From NCBI RefSeq assembly GCF_002813455.1, contig NZ_PHHE01000001.1, positions 248,001 through 312,000 of the forward strand: a DNA stretch of 64,000 nt, read 5' to 3'. The DNA is from Pseudomonas baetica (GTDB taxonomy: Bacteria > Pseudomonadota > Gammaproteobacteria > Pseudomonadales > Pseudomonadaceae). The notes beneath the pieces were generated by a model, which did no database searches, was not told the origin of the DNA, and saw nothing but the letters and a program-made list of their open reading frames with translations. The position numbers were made by a program, and so were the translations under genes. Numbering within the stretch: the stretch's first letter is position 1; every line of letters begins with the position of its first letter. Shown piece by piece: positions 47,548 to 55,777 of the stretch.

Positions 47548-49185
47548 ATGGCGACGTGTGGCGAAGTACTGGTCAAGTTACTCGAAGGTTATGGGGTCGA
47601 GCAGGTGTTCGGCATTCCCGGGGTGCATACCGTGGAGCTGTATCGCGGGCTGGCCCGTTCGAGCATCAACCATGTCACCCCACGGCATGAGCAGGGCGCC
47701 GGTTTCATGGCCGACGGTTACGCCCGCACCAGCGGCAAACCGGGCGTGTGCTTCATCATTACCGGCCCGGGCATGACCAACATCACCACGGCGATGGGCC
47801 AGGCGTACGCCGACTCGATCCCGATGCTGGTGATCTCCAGCGTGCAGTCGCGCAGTCAGTTGGGCGGCGGTCGCGGCAAGCTCCACGAGCTGCCGAACCA
47901 AAGCGCGCTGGTCGGTGGCGTCGCTGCGTTCTCCCACACCCTGATGTCGGCGGCGGAATTGCCGGGCGTGTTGGCCCGCGCCTTTGCCCTGTTCCAGGCC
48001 GGGCGTCCGCGTCCGGTACACATCGAAATCCCGCTGGACGTATTGGTTGAAGACGCCGATGAGTTGCTCGCAAGCCACCCGGTCAATATCGATCGGGCCG
48101 GCGCTGCACCCGCCGCCGTGAGCCGCATGACCGAACTGCTCGCCGGCGCCCAGCGTCCATTGATCCTCGCCGGTGGCGGGGCCATTGATGCCGCCGCTGA
48201 ACTCACTGAGTTGGCCGAATTGCTCGACGCGCCGGTCGCGCTGACCATCAACGCCAAAGGCATGTTGCCGTCCAGCCATCCGCTTTTGATCGGCTCGACC
48301 CAGAGCCTGGTCGCCACCCGCGCGCTGGTCGCCGATGCCGACGTGGTGCTGGCGATCGGCACCGAACTGGCCGAGACCGATTACGACGTCACCTTCGCCG
48401 GCGGTTTCGAGATTCCCGGCAAGCTGCTGCGCATTGATATCGATGCCGATCAGACCGTGCGCAACTATCCGCCGCACCTCGCGTTGGTCGCTGATTCACG
48501 TAATGCCGCACAAGCGCTGCTCAGCGCCTTGTCGCACAAATCATTGGCCGAGCGTCGCAACGATTGGGGTCAGGTGCGTGCCGCACGCCTGCGTGATGAT
48601 CTGACCGCCACTTGGGATGCCCCGACCGTGGCGCAGACCCGTTTCCTCGAAACCGTTCTGCACGAATTGCCGGACGCCGTGTTTGTCGGCGACTCCACGC
48701 AACCGGTGTACACCGGCAACCTCACCTTCAACCCGGAGCGCCCGCGCCGCTGGTTCAACTCGTCGACCGGTTACGGCACCCTCGGCTACGCCTTGCCGGC
48801 AGCCATCGGTGCATGGCTCGGTGGCAGCGTCGAAGGTGGCGCACGTCCGCCAGTGGTGTGCCTGATCGGCGATGGCGGTTTGCAATTCACCCTGCCGGAA
48901 CTGGCCAGCGCCGTCGAAGCGCGCACGCCGGTGATCGTCCTGTTGTGGAATAACCAGGGCTACGAAGAGATCAAGAAGTACATGGTCAACCGCGCCATCG
49001 AGCCGGTCGGCGTCGATATTTACACCCCGGACTTCATTGGCGTGGCCAAGGCTCTGGGTTGCGCGGCCGAGGCGATCAGCTCGGTTGAACAATTGCGTGT
49101 TGCGCTGCGTGCCGCGACCGATCGCCAAGGCCCGACCGTGATAGAAATCGACCAGAACCAATGGATGCAGGCGGTGGCCAAATGA
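47548..49185 (+). CDS. aruI: Thiamine-diphosphate decarboxylase, AruI-like (5-guanidino-2-oxopentanoate decarboxylase)
   Basis: The product is 545 residues. The N-terminal catalytic Glu region is PRHEQGAGFMADGYAR. The thiamine-diphosphate motif begins GDGGLQFTLPEL and ends NNQGY. I recall strong similarity of the opening (CGEVLVKLLEGYGVEQVFGIPGVHTVELYRG, in parts) to AruI of the arginine transaminase pathway, which decarboxylates 2-ketoarginine to 4-guanidinobutyraldehyde. The next gene is an aldehyde dehydrogenase, as this step requires. ATG 47548 follows GAAGG. No aruH transaminase is nearby. Confidence 0.88.
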   Translation: MATCGEVLVKLLEGYGVEQVFGIPGVHTVELYRGLARSSINHVTPRHEQGAGFMADGYARTSGKPGVCFIITGPGMTNITTAMGQAYADSIPMLVISSVQSRSQLGGGRGKLHELPNQSALVGGVAAFSHTLMSAAELPGVLARAFALFQAGRPRPVHIEIPLDVLVEDADELLASHPVNIDRAGAAPAAVSRMTELLAGAQRPLILAGGGAIDAAAELTELAELLDAPVALTINAKGMLPSSHPLLIGSTQSLVATRALVADADVVLAIGTELAETDYDVTFAGGFEIPGKLLRIDIDADQTVRNYPPHLALVADSRNAAQALLSALSHKSLAERRNDWGQVRAARLRDDLTATWDAPTVAQTRFLETVLHELPDAVFVGDSTQPVYTGNLTFNPERPRRWFNSSTGYGTLGYALPAAIGAWLGGSVEGGARPPVVCLIGDGGLQFTLPELASAVEARTPVIVLLWNNQGYEEIKKYMVNRAIEPVGVDIYTPDFIGVAKALGCAAEAISSVEQLRVALRAATDRQGPTVIEIDQNQWMQAVAK

Positions 49186-50633
49186 TGAATTTCCCCACCA
49201 CACTCGACGGCCTCTACATCAACGGCCAATGGTCCGCCGGCCGTGAGCATTTGCGGGTGATCAACCCGGCCACCGAAGCGCTGCTGACCACGGTCAATGG
49301 CGGTGATGAACTGGCCGTCGATCACGCGGTGAGCGTGGCCGTCAAAGCCTTCAAGGATTGGTCGAAAACCACGGGCGCCGAGCGCGGCGCGATCCTGCGC
49401 AACATCGCCAACGGCGTGCGCAACGGTCGCGATCAGTTGATGAAGTTGCAGTCTAGCAACAACGGCAAACCGCAGTTCGAAGCGGCTATCGACGTCGACG
49501 ACGTGATCGCCACCTTCGAGTATTACGCTGAACTGGCTGAGGGCCTTGATGGCAAACAGGACAGCAATGTGCCGCTGCCCAGCGATGATTTCAGCGCACG
49601 TCTGCGCCGCGAACCGTGCGGTGTGGTCGGGCTGATCGTGCCGTGGAATTTCCCGATGGTCACCACCGCGTGGAAACTCGCGCCGGCTCTGGCCGCCGGT
49701 TGCTGCGTGGTGCTCAAGCCGTCGGAAGTCACGCCGCTGCCGGAGCTGGAACTGGCGGCGATCATTGCCGAGTCCGGCCTGCCCAAAGGCGTGTTCAACC
49801 TGGTTTGCGGTACCGGGCTGGCGGTCGGTGCGCCGCTGTCGGCGGATCCGCGTATCGCGAAGATTTCCTTCACCGGCAGCAATGCCGTGGGGGTGCAAGT
49901 GATGCAGCGCGCCGCCGAAACCGTGAAGGGCGTGAGCCTGGAACTGGGCGGTAAATCGTCGTTGTTGGTGCTCGAAGATGCCGACCTCGATCTGGCGGTG
50001 GAGCTGGCCTGCGGCGGCGGATTTTTCAATGCCGGGCAGATGTGTTCAGCCACCAGCCGCGTGTTGGTCGCCGATGAACTGGCGGATGAGTTTCTCCTGC
50101 GTCTGAAGGCCCGTGCGGAAAAAATCCGGGTGGCTGAGCCGTTCGATCCGGACGTGGAAATGGGCGCACTGGTCAATCAGGCGCAATACCAACGCGTGCT
50201 CGGCCACATCGACCGTGGGTTGAGTGCCGGGGCGAAGCTGATTTGCGGTGGCAATCGTCCGGCGGATCTGCCGCGCGGCTATTTTTTGCAGCCGACGGTG
50301 TTCACCGACGTGCCCCTCGACAGCGCGTTGTGGTGTGAAGAGATTTTCGGCCCGGTGCTGTGCGTGCGCCGTTTCAGTAGCGAAGCCGAGGCGATCGCGC
50401 TGGCCAACGACAGTCCGTTCGGTCTGGTCGCCAGTGTGGTGACGCGTAACACCGAGATCGCCGACCGGGTCGCCAACGCCCTGCAGGCCGGTCTGGTGTG
50501 GCTCAACGCGCCGCAGGTGATCTTCCCGCAAACGGCGTGGGGCGGTTACAAGCAGAGCAGCATCGGCCGTGAGTTGGGGCCTTGGGGATTGGCGGCGTTC
50601 CAGGAGATCAAGCATGTGATCCGGGCGGTTTGA
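49182..50633 (+). CDS. Aldehyde dehydrogenase, probably 4-guanidinobutyraldehyde dehydrogenase
   Basis: NAD(P)-dependent ALDH of 483 residues. The cofactor motif FTGSNAVGVQVM, catalytic Glu in LELGGKSSLLVLED and catalytic Cys in NAGQMCSATSRV are clear. The substrate pocket NAPQVIFPQTAWGGYKQSSIGRE (parts) resembles the betaine/gamma-guanidino aldehyde group. The ATG at 49182 overlaps the decarboxylase stop (ATGA), so the pair is translationally coupled. It would oxidise the aldehyde to 4-guanidinobutyrate. Confidence 0.9.
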   Translation: MMNFPTTLDGLYINGQWSAGREHLRVINPATEALLTTVNGGDELAVDHAVSVAVKAFKDWSKTTGAERGAILRNIANGVRNGRDQLMKLQSSNNGKPQFEAAIDVDDVIATFEYYAELAEGLDGKQDSNVPLPSDDFSARLRREPCGVVGLIVPWNFPMVTTAWKLAPALAAGCCVVLKPSEVTPLPELELAAIIAESGLPKGVFNLVCGTGLAVGAPLSADPRIAKISFTGSNAVGVQVMQRAAETVKGVSLELGGKSSLLVLEDADLDLAVELACGGGFFNAGQMCSATSRVLVADELADEFLLRLKARAEKIRVAEPFDPDVEMGALVNQAQYQRVLGHIDRGLSAGAKLICGGNRPADLPRGYFLQPTVFTDVPLDSALWCEEIFGPVLCVRRFSSEAEAIALANDSPFGLVASVVTRNTEIADRVANALQAGLVWLNAPQVIFPQTAWGGYKQSSIGRELGPWGLAAFQEIKHVIRAV

Positions 50634-50661
50634 TCACAGAGATGTGTTGACTGGACTGACC

Positions 50662-50755
50662 TCTTCGCGGGCAAGCCCGCTCCCACAGTGAGAGGTATTG
50701 AGCGCAAATCTTGTGTTCAACACAAAAACCTGTGGGAGCGGGCTTGCCCGCGAAG
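50662..50755. repeat. REP inverted pair, outward orientation
   Basis: CTTCGCGGGCAAGCCCGCTC... then TGTGGGAGCGGGCTTGCCCG: the two REPs point away from each other, the opposite of most pairs here. It lies between the ALDH stop and an AraC gene. Confidence 0.93.
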
Positions 50756-50784
50756 GCGTCAGTTGTGATAGCGAAAATTGCGGA

Positions 50785-51714
50785 TCAAACCGACTGCCGC
50801 AACCGCGCCAGATCGCGCAACGGCGGCGCGCCGAACAAGCGGCTGTACTCACGGCTGAACTGCGACGGACTCTCATACCCCACTCGATAGCCCGCCGCCG
50901 ATGCCTCCAGCCCCTCAGTCAGCATCAAGCGCCGCGCCTCTTGCAGGCGCAATTGCTTCTGATACTGCAGCGGACTCATCGCCGTCATCGCCTTGAAACG
51001 GTGATGCAGGGTCGACACGCTGAGGTTCACTTCCTTGGCCAGATCATCGATGCGCAGCGGCTGCTCGAAATTGCCGTTGAGCCACTTGATCGCCTGACTG
51101 ATGCGATGGCTCTGACTGTTGGCAATCGCGATCTCGTACAAGCGATGGCCCTGCGGACTGCGCAACAGGCGATAGAGAATCTCCCGGCGAATCAGCGGCG
51201 CGAGCATGGCGATGTCTTTCGGCGCATCCAGCAGACGCGCCAGACGCAGCACCGCGTCGAGCATCGCGCTGTCGATTTTTTCCACGTACAAGCCGCGGCC
51301 GGTCGGCCGGGTCGGTACGCCCATCGGGCCGGCGTCGGCGATCAGCGCGGTGATTTCCGCCGGATCGATGTCCAGACGCACGGCAAGGATCGGGTCTTGC
51401 GGCGAGACATTGACCACGCGCCCACTCAACGGCATCGAAACCGAGACCACCAGGTAATTGAGCGGGTCGTAATTGAAGAACTCATCGGCCAGCCGCACCT
51501 CTTTACGCCCCTGCGCCATGATGCACAGCGCTGGTTGTGCGAGCACTGGGGCGAAGTCGTGGGATTGGGTGTGGCGCGACATGAACAGCGAGCCGATGGC
51601 GGTCTCGTAACAGCCATCATCGGTGGTGTTGCGACGGATGATCGCCGCGAGTTCCGCGCGCTGCTTTTCCATGTCTGCGGTGGGTTCGGCTTGAAAACGA
51701 TCGAATGACGACAT
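50785..51714 (-). CDS. AraC-family regulator
   Basis: The product is 309 residues with an N-terminal AraC_N domain (PALCIMAQGRKEVRLADEFF; VSVSMPLSGRVVN) and a C-terminal double HTH (LAKEVNLSVSTLHHRFKAMTAM; YRVGYESPSQFSREYSRLFG, parts). ATG 51714 (MSSFDRF) is preferred to the upstream 51768 start. It is convergent with the ALDH gene and divergent from a monooxygenase-like gene. Effector unknown. Confidence 0.9.
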   Translation of the reverse strand: MSSFDRFQAEPTADMEKQRAELAAIIRRNTTDDGCYETAIGSLFMSRHTQSHDFAPVLAQPALCIMAQGRKEVRLADEFFNYDPLNYLVVSVSMPLSGRVVNVSPQDPILAVRLDIDPAEITALIADAGPMGVPTRPTGRGLYVEKIDSAMLDAVLRLARLLDAPKDIAMLAPLIRREILYRLLRSPQGHRLYEIAIANSQSHRISQAIKWLNGNFEQPLRIDDLAKEVNLSVSTLHHRFKAMTAMSPLQYQKQLRLQEARRLMLTEGLEASAAGYRVGYESPSQFSREYSRLFGAPPLRDLARLRQSV

Positions 51715-52016
51715 GCACGGCGTCCTCGGCAAGGGAGGTGGAATGGAGCAGAGCATATGTTTGTGCAAGTACGAGCGGTAGACACATTCTGCGAAATGCT
51801 TGCCTGATTCTGCACCACGTTATTCATGTCCCCGAAAACGTAGAGCGATCAACCCATACCTGTAGGAGCTGCAGGTCTGATGCTGAATACACTTTCGCAG
51901 GATTGTGCAACAGGGCGGCAGGAATCGACTAACGGCGCCTTGCGCGCGGCCCTTAACCTTGGATCCTGTCGCAGCCCGTCCCCCGGCTGCCACGCGACTC
52001 CTTGGGAGGGTTGAAC
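51715..52016. other. Divergent promoter region
   Basis: This gap between the AraC gene and the monooxygenase-like gene shows no credible gene. It should hold the operator of one or both. A short REP-like word (TGTAGGAGCTGCAGG) occurs near 51863, and TTGGGAGGG near 52002 is the ribosome site of the next gene. Confidence 0.5.
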
Positions 52017-52370
52017 ATGTCCAAGCAGATTCCCGTCAGTCATATGGCGTTCGTTCGAGCGCGCGCCGGGCGCTCGGCGGAACTCGGTGTACGCCTGAGC
52101 GCGTTGATCGAGCCGTCCCGCGCCGCCCCCGGTTGCCTGAGCTTTGCCTTGCAGCATTCGCAGTGTGATCCCGAGTTGTGGCTGGTCTCCGGGTTCTGGA
52201 GCAATCAGCAAATGATGACCGCTTACTTCAACAGCCCGTCGATGGAAATCTTCGCCGAGCTGGTGCAGGAGCTGGTGGTCAACAGTCTGGATTTCCACAC
52301 CTTCAAGGATGTGTCGGCGGCGCAGGCCCTCGGCCAGTCTTCGGCACCGGTACACAAACTTGCCGGTTGA
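52017..52370 (+). CDS. ABM-domain (antibiotic biosynthesis monooxygenase-like) protein
   Basis: The product is 117 residues, one dimeric ferredoxin-like ABM domain (FVRARAGRSAELGVRLSALI; GCLSFALQHSQCDPELWLVSGFW split; MEIFAEL). Such proteins are small cofactor-free oxygenases or dimerisation modules. ATG 52017 follows GGGAGGGTT. Substrate unknown. It is transcribed with or just before the 80-residue gene 43 bp downstream. Confidence 0.82.
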   Translation: MSKQIPVSHMAFVRARAGRSAELGVRLSALIEPSRAAPGCLSFALQHSQCDPELWLVSGFWSNQQMMTAYFNSPSMEIFAELVQELVVNSLDFHTFKDVSAAQALGQSSAPVHKLAG

Positions 52371-52413
52371 GGGTTTAATGTCCGGCTTAATTGACTGAGC
52401 CAGGACTTGCGAC

Positions 52414-52656
52414 ATGGCACGTAAAGAGTTCGAACACTTCGAAGCAGTATCGGCAGTCGTCCCCGTCGAACTGGGTGGCAACAAGGGCTATCACGCGGCA
52501 ATCGCGGTCAAGGCCCTGGTCGATGGCGGTGCACCACGTTTTCACAAACTGCTGGGTGATCAGGTATTCCCCGGCGCCATTGCTGCCGATGAGGCCGCCA
52601 TCAATGAACTGGATCGCCTCAAGGGTGTTACTGAAGACGCCGAGCTGATCTGGTAA
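52414..52656 (+). CDS. Conserved small protein, 80 residues
   Basis: Soluble, MARKEFEHFEAVSAVVPVEL... with no signal or membrane helix and no domain I recognise. It is convergent with the flavin reductase gene, whose stop is 4 bp past its own. Proteins of this type recur in Pseudomonas, but I cannot give a function. Confidence 0.7.
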   Translation: MARKEFEHFEAVSAVVPVELGGNKGYHAAIAVKALVDGGAPRFHKLLGDQVFPGAIAADEAAINELDRLKGVTEDAELIW

Positions 52657-52660
52657 TCAG

Positions 52661-53290
52661 TTACTTGGCGGCACCCGGACGCCACATCTTGAACAGGGCT
52701 TCAGGCCCCAACTGAAAATAGTCCGCCGGCCCGCCGCCGCGCAGAATCGGTTCTGCCGCGGCGGTGTCGTAGATGCCGTCCTTCAACAGCCACTTGGCGA
52801 TATGCACGGCGACCACTTCGCCCAGAATCAGCCAGCTCGGCACCGTCTCGCCATCAGCGCGTTGCAACTGAATGATCTGCGTGACCTTGCACTCGAAGGA
52901 CACCGGGCTTTCGGCTACCCGTGGCACTGAGATCACTTTCGACGCCACGGTGGTCAGCCCCGCCAACTCAAACTCGTTGACCTCAGGTGCAACCATCGCG
53001 CAGCTCTGGTTCATCTGCTCGGCCAATGGGCGGGTGGCGAGGTTCCAGACGAATTCGCCAGTCTGTTCAATGTTGTTCAAGCTGTCTTTGCGCCCGACGC
53101 TGGAGAAACCAATGATCGGCGGGATGTAGTTGAAGGCGTTGAAAAAACTGTATGGCGCCAGGTTCAACTGGCCGTTGGCATCCTGCGAGGAGATCCAGCC
53201 GATAGGGCGCGGGCCGACGATGGCGTTGAACGGATCGTGCGGCAGGCCGTGGCCGTTGGCGGGTTCGTAGAAGTGGATGTCATCGGGCAT
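52661..53290 (-). CDS. Flavin reductase-like (FMN-binding split barrel) protein
   Basis: The product is 209 residues of the flavin-reductase domain family. Motifs are GPRPIGWISSQDANGQLNLAPYSFFNAF (split), PPIIGFSS, and NLATRPLAEQMNQSC. ATG 53290 (MPDDIHFY) is preferred to the start at 53335. The domain reduces FMN with NAD(P)H for a partner monooxygenase; the neighbouring ABM gene is not an obvious partner. Function beyond the fold is unknown. Confidence 0.88.
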   Translation of the reverse strand: MPDDIHFYEPANGHGLPHDPFNAIVGPRPIGWISSQDANGQLNLAPYSFFNAFNYIPPIIGFSSVGRKDSLNNIEQTGEFVWNLATRPLAEQMNQSCAMVAPEVNEFELAGLTTVASKVISVPRVAESPVSFECKVTQIIQLQRADGETVPSWLILGEVVAVHIAKWLLKDGIYDTAAAEPILRGGGPADYFQLGPEALFKMWRPGAAK

Positions 53291-53356
53291 GGCTTGGAAT
53301 CCAGGGAGGGCATTTGTCAGAGAGCAATAGTGCAAGGCTGGCCGTTGAAGATCAAT

Positions 53357-53446
53357 TGTGGGAGCGAGCCTGCTCGCGAAGACGGCTCTTCAGTCGACAT
53401 TAATGTTGAATGGGCCACCGCCTTCGCGAGCAGGCTCGCTCCCACA
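53357..53446. repeat. REP inverted pair
   Basis: TGTGGGAGCGAGCCTGCTCG and inverted copy between the flavin reductase start and the repeat-protein terminator. Confidence 0.95.
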
Positions 53447-53493
53447 GGGGATCGTGTGCATTCCAGACCTTTTCCATTCCCCAGAAATGACTA

Positions 53494-53513
53494 AGCCCGG
53501 CCAAGGCCGGGCT
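53494..53513 (-). terminator. Terminator hairpin of the repeat-protein gene
   Basis: AGCCCGGCC/GGCCGGGCT with a 2-nt apex gap (loop forms by fraying), about 20 bp after the stop at 53533. The T tract is weak. Confidence 0.7.
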
Positions 53514-53532
53514 GTGCGCTTTACAGCGGCGC

Positions 53533-53826
53533 TTAACTGATGGAAGCGGATTGAGTACGGTCATAGCCGTCTTCAGCGACAGTGGCAGAACCGGTGCGGT
53601 CATAGCCGTCAGCGGCGACAGTGGCGGAACCGGTGCGGTCGAAGCCGTCAGCGGCGACAGTGGCGGAACCGGTGCGGTCGTAACCGTCAGCAGCGACAGT
53701 GGCGGAGCCTGTGCGGTCATAACCATCGGCAGCCACGGCCGAGCCAGTGCGATCAAAACCGTCGGCGGCAAAGGTGTTGGCGGCCAGTACGGACAGGGCG
53801 AAAGCGAGGATCAGTTTGGTTTTCAT
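53533..53826 (-). CDS. Secreted tandem-repeat protein, 97 residues
   Basis: The signal peptide (MKTKLILAFALSVLAANTFA, 20 residues) is followed only by six near-identical units of about 13 residues, AADGYDRTGSATV, with the last unit altered to AEDGYDRTQSASIS. Each unit has one Gly-Tyr/Phe-Asp-Arg-Thr core. The codons of the repeats are almost identical, so the array expanded recently. Start ATG 53826 has AGTG upstream; a GTG start at 53835 is less likely. Similar short exported proteins exist in Pseudomonas, but I know no function. Confidence 0.85.
   Translation of the reverse strand: MKTKLILAFALSVLAANTFAADGFDRTGSAVAADGYDRTGSATVAADGYDRTGSATVAADGFDRTGSATVAADGYDRTGSATVAEDGYDRTQSASIS
53536..53766. 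repeat. 39-bp tandem repeat array
   Basis: Six units of about 39 bp coding for AADGYDRTGSATV. Adjacent units differ by one or a few bases. It is wholly inside the secreted protein gene. Confidence 0.9.
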
Positions 53827-54137
53827 GTTTGTCACTCCAGATTCGTTGGCGAGGTGTGTCTTGCATGGGTTTCATGCTACGCCAACTAAATTGATTAAAA
53901 AGCGCAAAATAATGCTAAAAACTATCGATTAAATAGATGTTAAGGGCGACGCATTAAATGGCTTCCATCATCAGGAGCGAACGTCGCGCAGGTAATCGAT
54001 TAAGTGGGCACAGGATGCCGAGGCAGAATTAACCGGCGATTAATCGCCGAAAACAAAAAATCGCAGCCTCCGACAACCCCTGTAGGAGCTGCCGAAGGCT
54101 GCGATCTTTTGATCTTGCGTGACGTTCAGTCAGTCAA
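53827..54137. other. AT-rich gap before the permease gene
   Basis: The stretch 53885-53945 is unusually AT-rich (AAATTGATTAAAAAGCGCAAAATAATG in part) and may hold the repeat-protein promoter. A degenerate REP (54058-54114) follows. No gene seen. Confidence 0.5.
54058..54114. repeat. REP-type repeat, second family
   Basis: AAATCGCAGCCTCCGACAAC... and GCCGAAGGCTGCGATCTTTT form imperfect arms, at the 3' side of the permease gene. Confidence 0.75.
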
Positions 54138-55457
54138 TCAGTCAGTGACGATCCGCGAATGTTTCTGGGTGTCTTTCATAGTGATGTACACCAGCAACGA
54201 CACTGCGATGCACGCGGTCACGTACCAGTAGTAACCGGTTTCCATGCCGATGCTCTTGAACCACAGCGCGATGTATTCGGCAGTGCCGCCGAAGATCGAC
54301 ACGGTCAGTGCGTATGGCAGGCCGACGCCCAGGGCGCGGATTTCAGTCGGGAACAGTTCGGCTTTCACCACCGCGTTGATCGAGGTGTAACCGCTGACGA
54401 TGATCAGCGCCGCCATGATCAGGAAGAACGCGCCCCACCAGGTCTGGATGGTGTGCAGAGTCATCAGGATCGGCACGGTGAAGATCGTCCCCAATACGCC
54501 GAAGGCGATCAGGATCGGGCGACGACCGATCTTGTCCGACAGGCCACCGATGATCGGTTGCAGGCACATGAACAGGAACAGCGTGGCCGCAGAAATGGTG
54601 GTCGAGTCGGAGATGCTCATGCCGACGGTGTTCACCAGATACTTCTGCATGTAGGTGGTGTAGGTGTAGAACGCCAGCGTGCCGCCCATGGTCAGGCCGA
54701 CCACGGTCAACAGCTCTTTCGGGTGACGCATCAAGGTGCGCATCGCGCTTTCCTTGGCCTTCTCTTTCTTGGTGAACGACTCGGTTTCTTCCATGCCGCG
54801 ACGCAGGTACAGCGCAACGATGGCGCACAGCGCGCCGATGGCGAACGGGATACGCCAGCCCCATGCGTACAGCTCTTCAGTGGTGAGGACATTCTGCAGC
54901 ACTATCAGCACGCCCAGCGCGATGAGCTGGCCGGAGATCAGGGTCACGTACTGGAAACTGGAGAAGAAGCCGCGACGTTCCTTGGTCGCCATTTCAGACA
55001 GGTAAGTGGCGGAGGTGCCGTATTCGCCGCCGACCGACAGGCCTTGCAGCAGACGGGCGAACACCAGCAGGATCGGCGCGCCGACACCGATGGTTTCATA
55101 ACCCGGGCTCAGGGCAATGATCAGCGAGCCGAAGCACATCAGATAGACCGAGGCCATCAGCGCTTTCTTGCGCCCGACTTTGTCGGCGTACAGCCCCATC
55201 AACCAGCCACCGATCGGGCGCATCAAAAAGCCCACGGCGAAGATCGCGGCGGTATTGAGCAGTTGGGCGGTGGTGTCGCCTTTGGGGAAAAAGGCTTTGG
55301 CGAAGTACAGCGAGAAGGCGGCGTAGACGTACCAGTCGTACCACTCGACCATGTTGCCGACGGAACCGCTGAAGATCGATTTGATCCGGCTGGCGGTGGT
55401 TCTTTCTTTGGCGGGCACGGCAGCCGACCCAAGGGGCAGGGCGTTGGAGTTATCCAT
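54138..55457 (-). CDS. kgtP: MFS metabolite:proton symporter, KgtP-like dicarboxylate/alpha-ketoglutarate permease
   Basis: MHS-family importer of 439 residues, about 12 helices. MVEWYDWYVYAAFSLYF and the motif GWLMGLYADKVGRKKAL (loop 2-3), with RLLQGLSVGGEYGTSATYLSE (split) in TM4-5, mark this family. The best-studied relatives carry alpha-ketoglutarate and C5 dicarboxylates. A sigma54 promoter and two dyads precede it, and a MifSR/DctBD-like system follows it on the chromosome. In P. aeruginosa MifSR drives an alpha-ketoglutarate permease, which supports this substrate. Confidence 0.88.
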   Translation of the reverse strand: MDNSNALPLGSAAVPAKERTTASRIKSIFSGSVGNMVEWYDWYVYAAFSLYFAKAFFPKGDTTAQLLNTAAIFAVGFLMRPIGGWLMGLYADKVGRKKALMASVYLMCFGSLIIALSPGYETIGVGAPILLVFARLLQGLSVGGEYGTSATYLSEMATKERRGFFSSFQYVTLISGQLIALGVLIVLQNVLTTEELYAWGWRIPFAIGALCAIVALYLRRGMEETESFTKKEKAKESAMRTLMRHPKELLTVVGLTMGGTLAFYTYTTYMQKYLVNTVGMSISDSTTISAATLFLFMCLQPIIGGLSDKIGRRPILIAFGVLGTIFTVPILMTLHTIQTWWGAFFLIMAALIIVSGYTSINAVVKAELFPTEIRALGVGLPYALTVSIFGGTAEYIALWFKSIGMETGYYWYVTACIAVSLLVYITMKDTQKHSRIVTD

Positions 55458-55519
55458 TGAAGGATCCTTCGTTTAATTGTTTTTGTGGAGCGCGTTAAAA
55501 CGCAGCCTGCGAGGGCTAT

Positions 55520-55536
55520 AGCAGGAGGTGTGCCAA
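55520..55536 (-). promoter_or_regulatory. Sigma54 (-24/-12) promoter of the permease
   Basis: On the minus strand TTGGCACACCTCCTGCT fits TGGCAC-N5-TTGC: the GG and GC dinucleotides are separated by exactly 10 bp. It lies 63 bp upstream of the permease ATG. Confidence 0.88.
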
Positions 55537-55577
55537 CGGGGAGAGGGGCGGTTTAGAGGGGGTAGAGGAATCTGGTG

Positions 55578-55625
55578 AGCGGAAATCCGCTTATGCATGG
55601 ATTGCGGTGAGCGGAAAGTTGCTCA
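55578..55625 (-). promoter_or_regulatory. Two upstream activator dyads
   Basis: AGCGGA-AA-TCCGCT (55578-55591) and TGAGC-N8-GCTCA (55608-55625), both within GGTGAGCGGAAA words, are centred 32 bp apart (three helical turns). They lie 42-89 bp upstream of the -24 element, a normal place for an NtrC-type activator. Confidence 0.75.
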
Positions 55626-55660
55626 TTCAGGCTGATAGATCAATGTTGCCTGTGCTGGCC

Positions 55661-55753
55661 CCTTCGCGGGCAAGCCCGCTCCCACAGGGTTTTGTGCTGA
55701 ACCTGAATTTGTGACCTCCACCGACCATTGTGGGAGCGGGCTTGCCCGCGAAG
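55661..55753. repeat. REP inverted pair, outward orientation
   Basis: CCTTCGCGGGCAAGCCCGCT... then TGTGGGAGCGGGCTTGCCCG. Like the pair at 50662 the units face outward. It separates the permease UAS from the 3' end of the activator gene. Confidence 0.93.
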
Positions 55754-55777
55754 AGGCCCGATCAAACACTGCAAAAG

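Noticed and set aside
53551..53889. 112-codon plus-strand frame with Gly/Ser repeats
   Set aside because: Mirror of the 39-bp repeat array; the minus frame has a clean signal peptide and stop.
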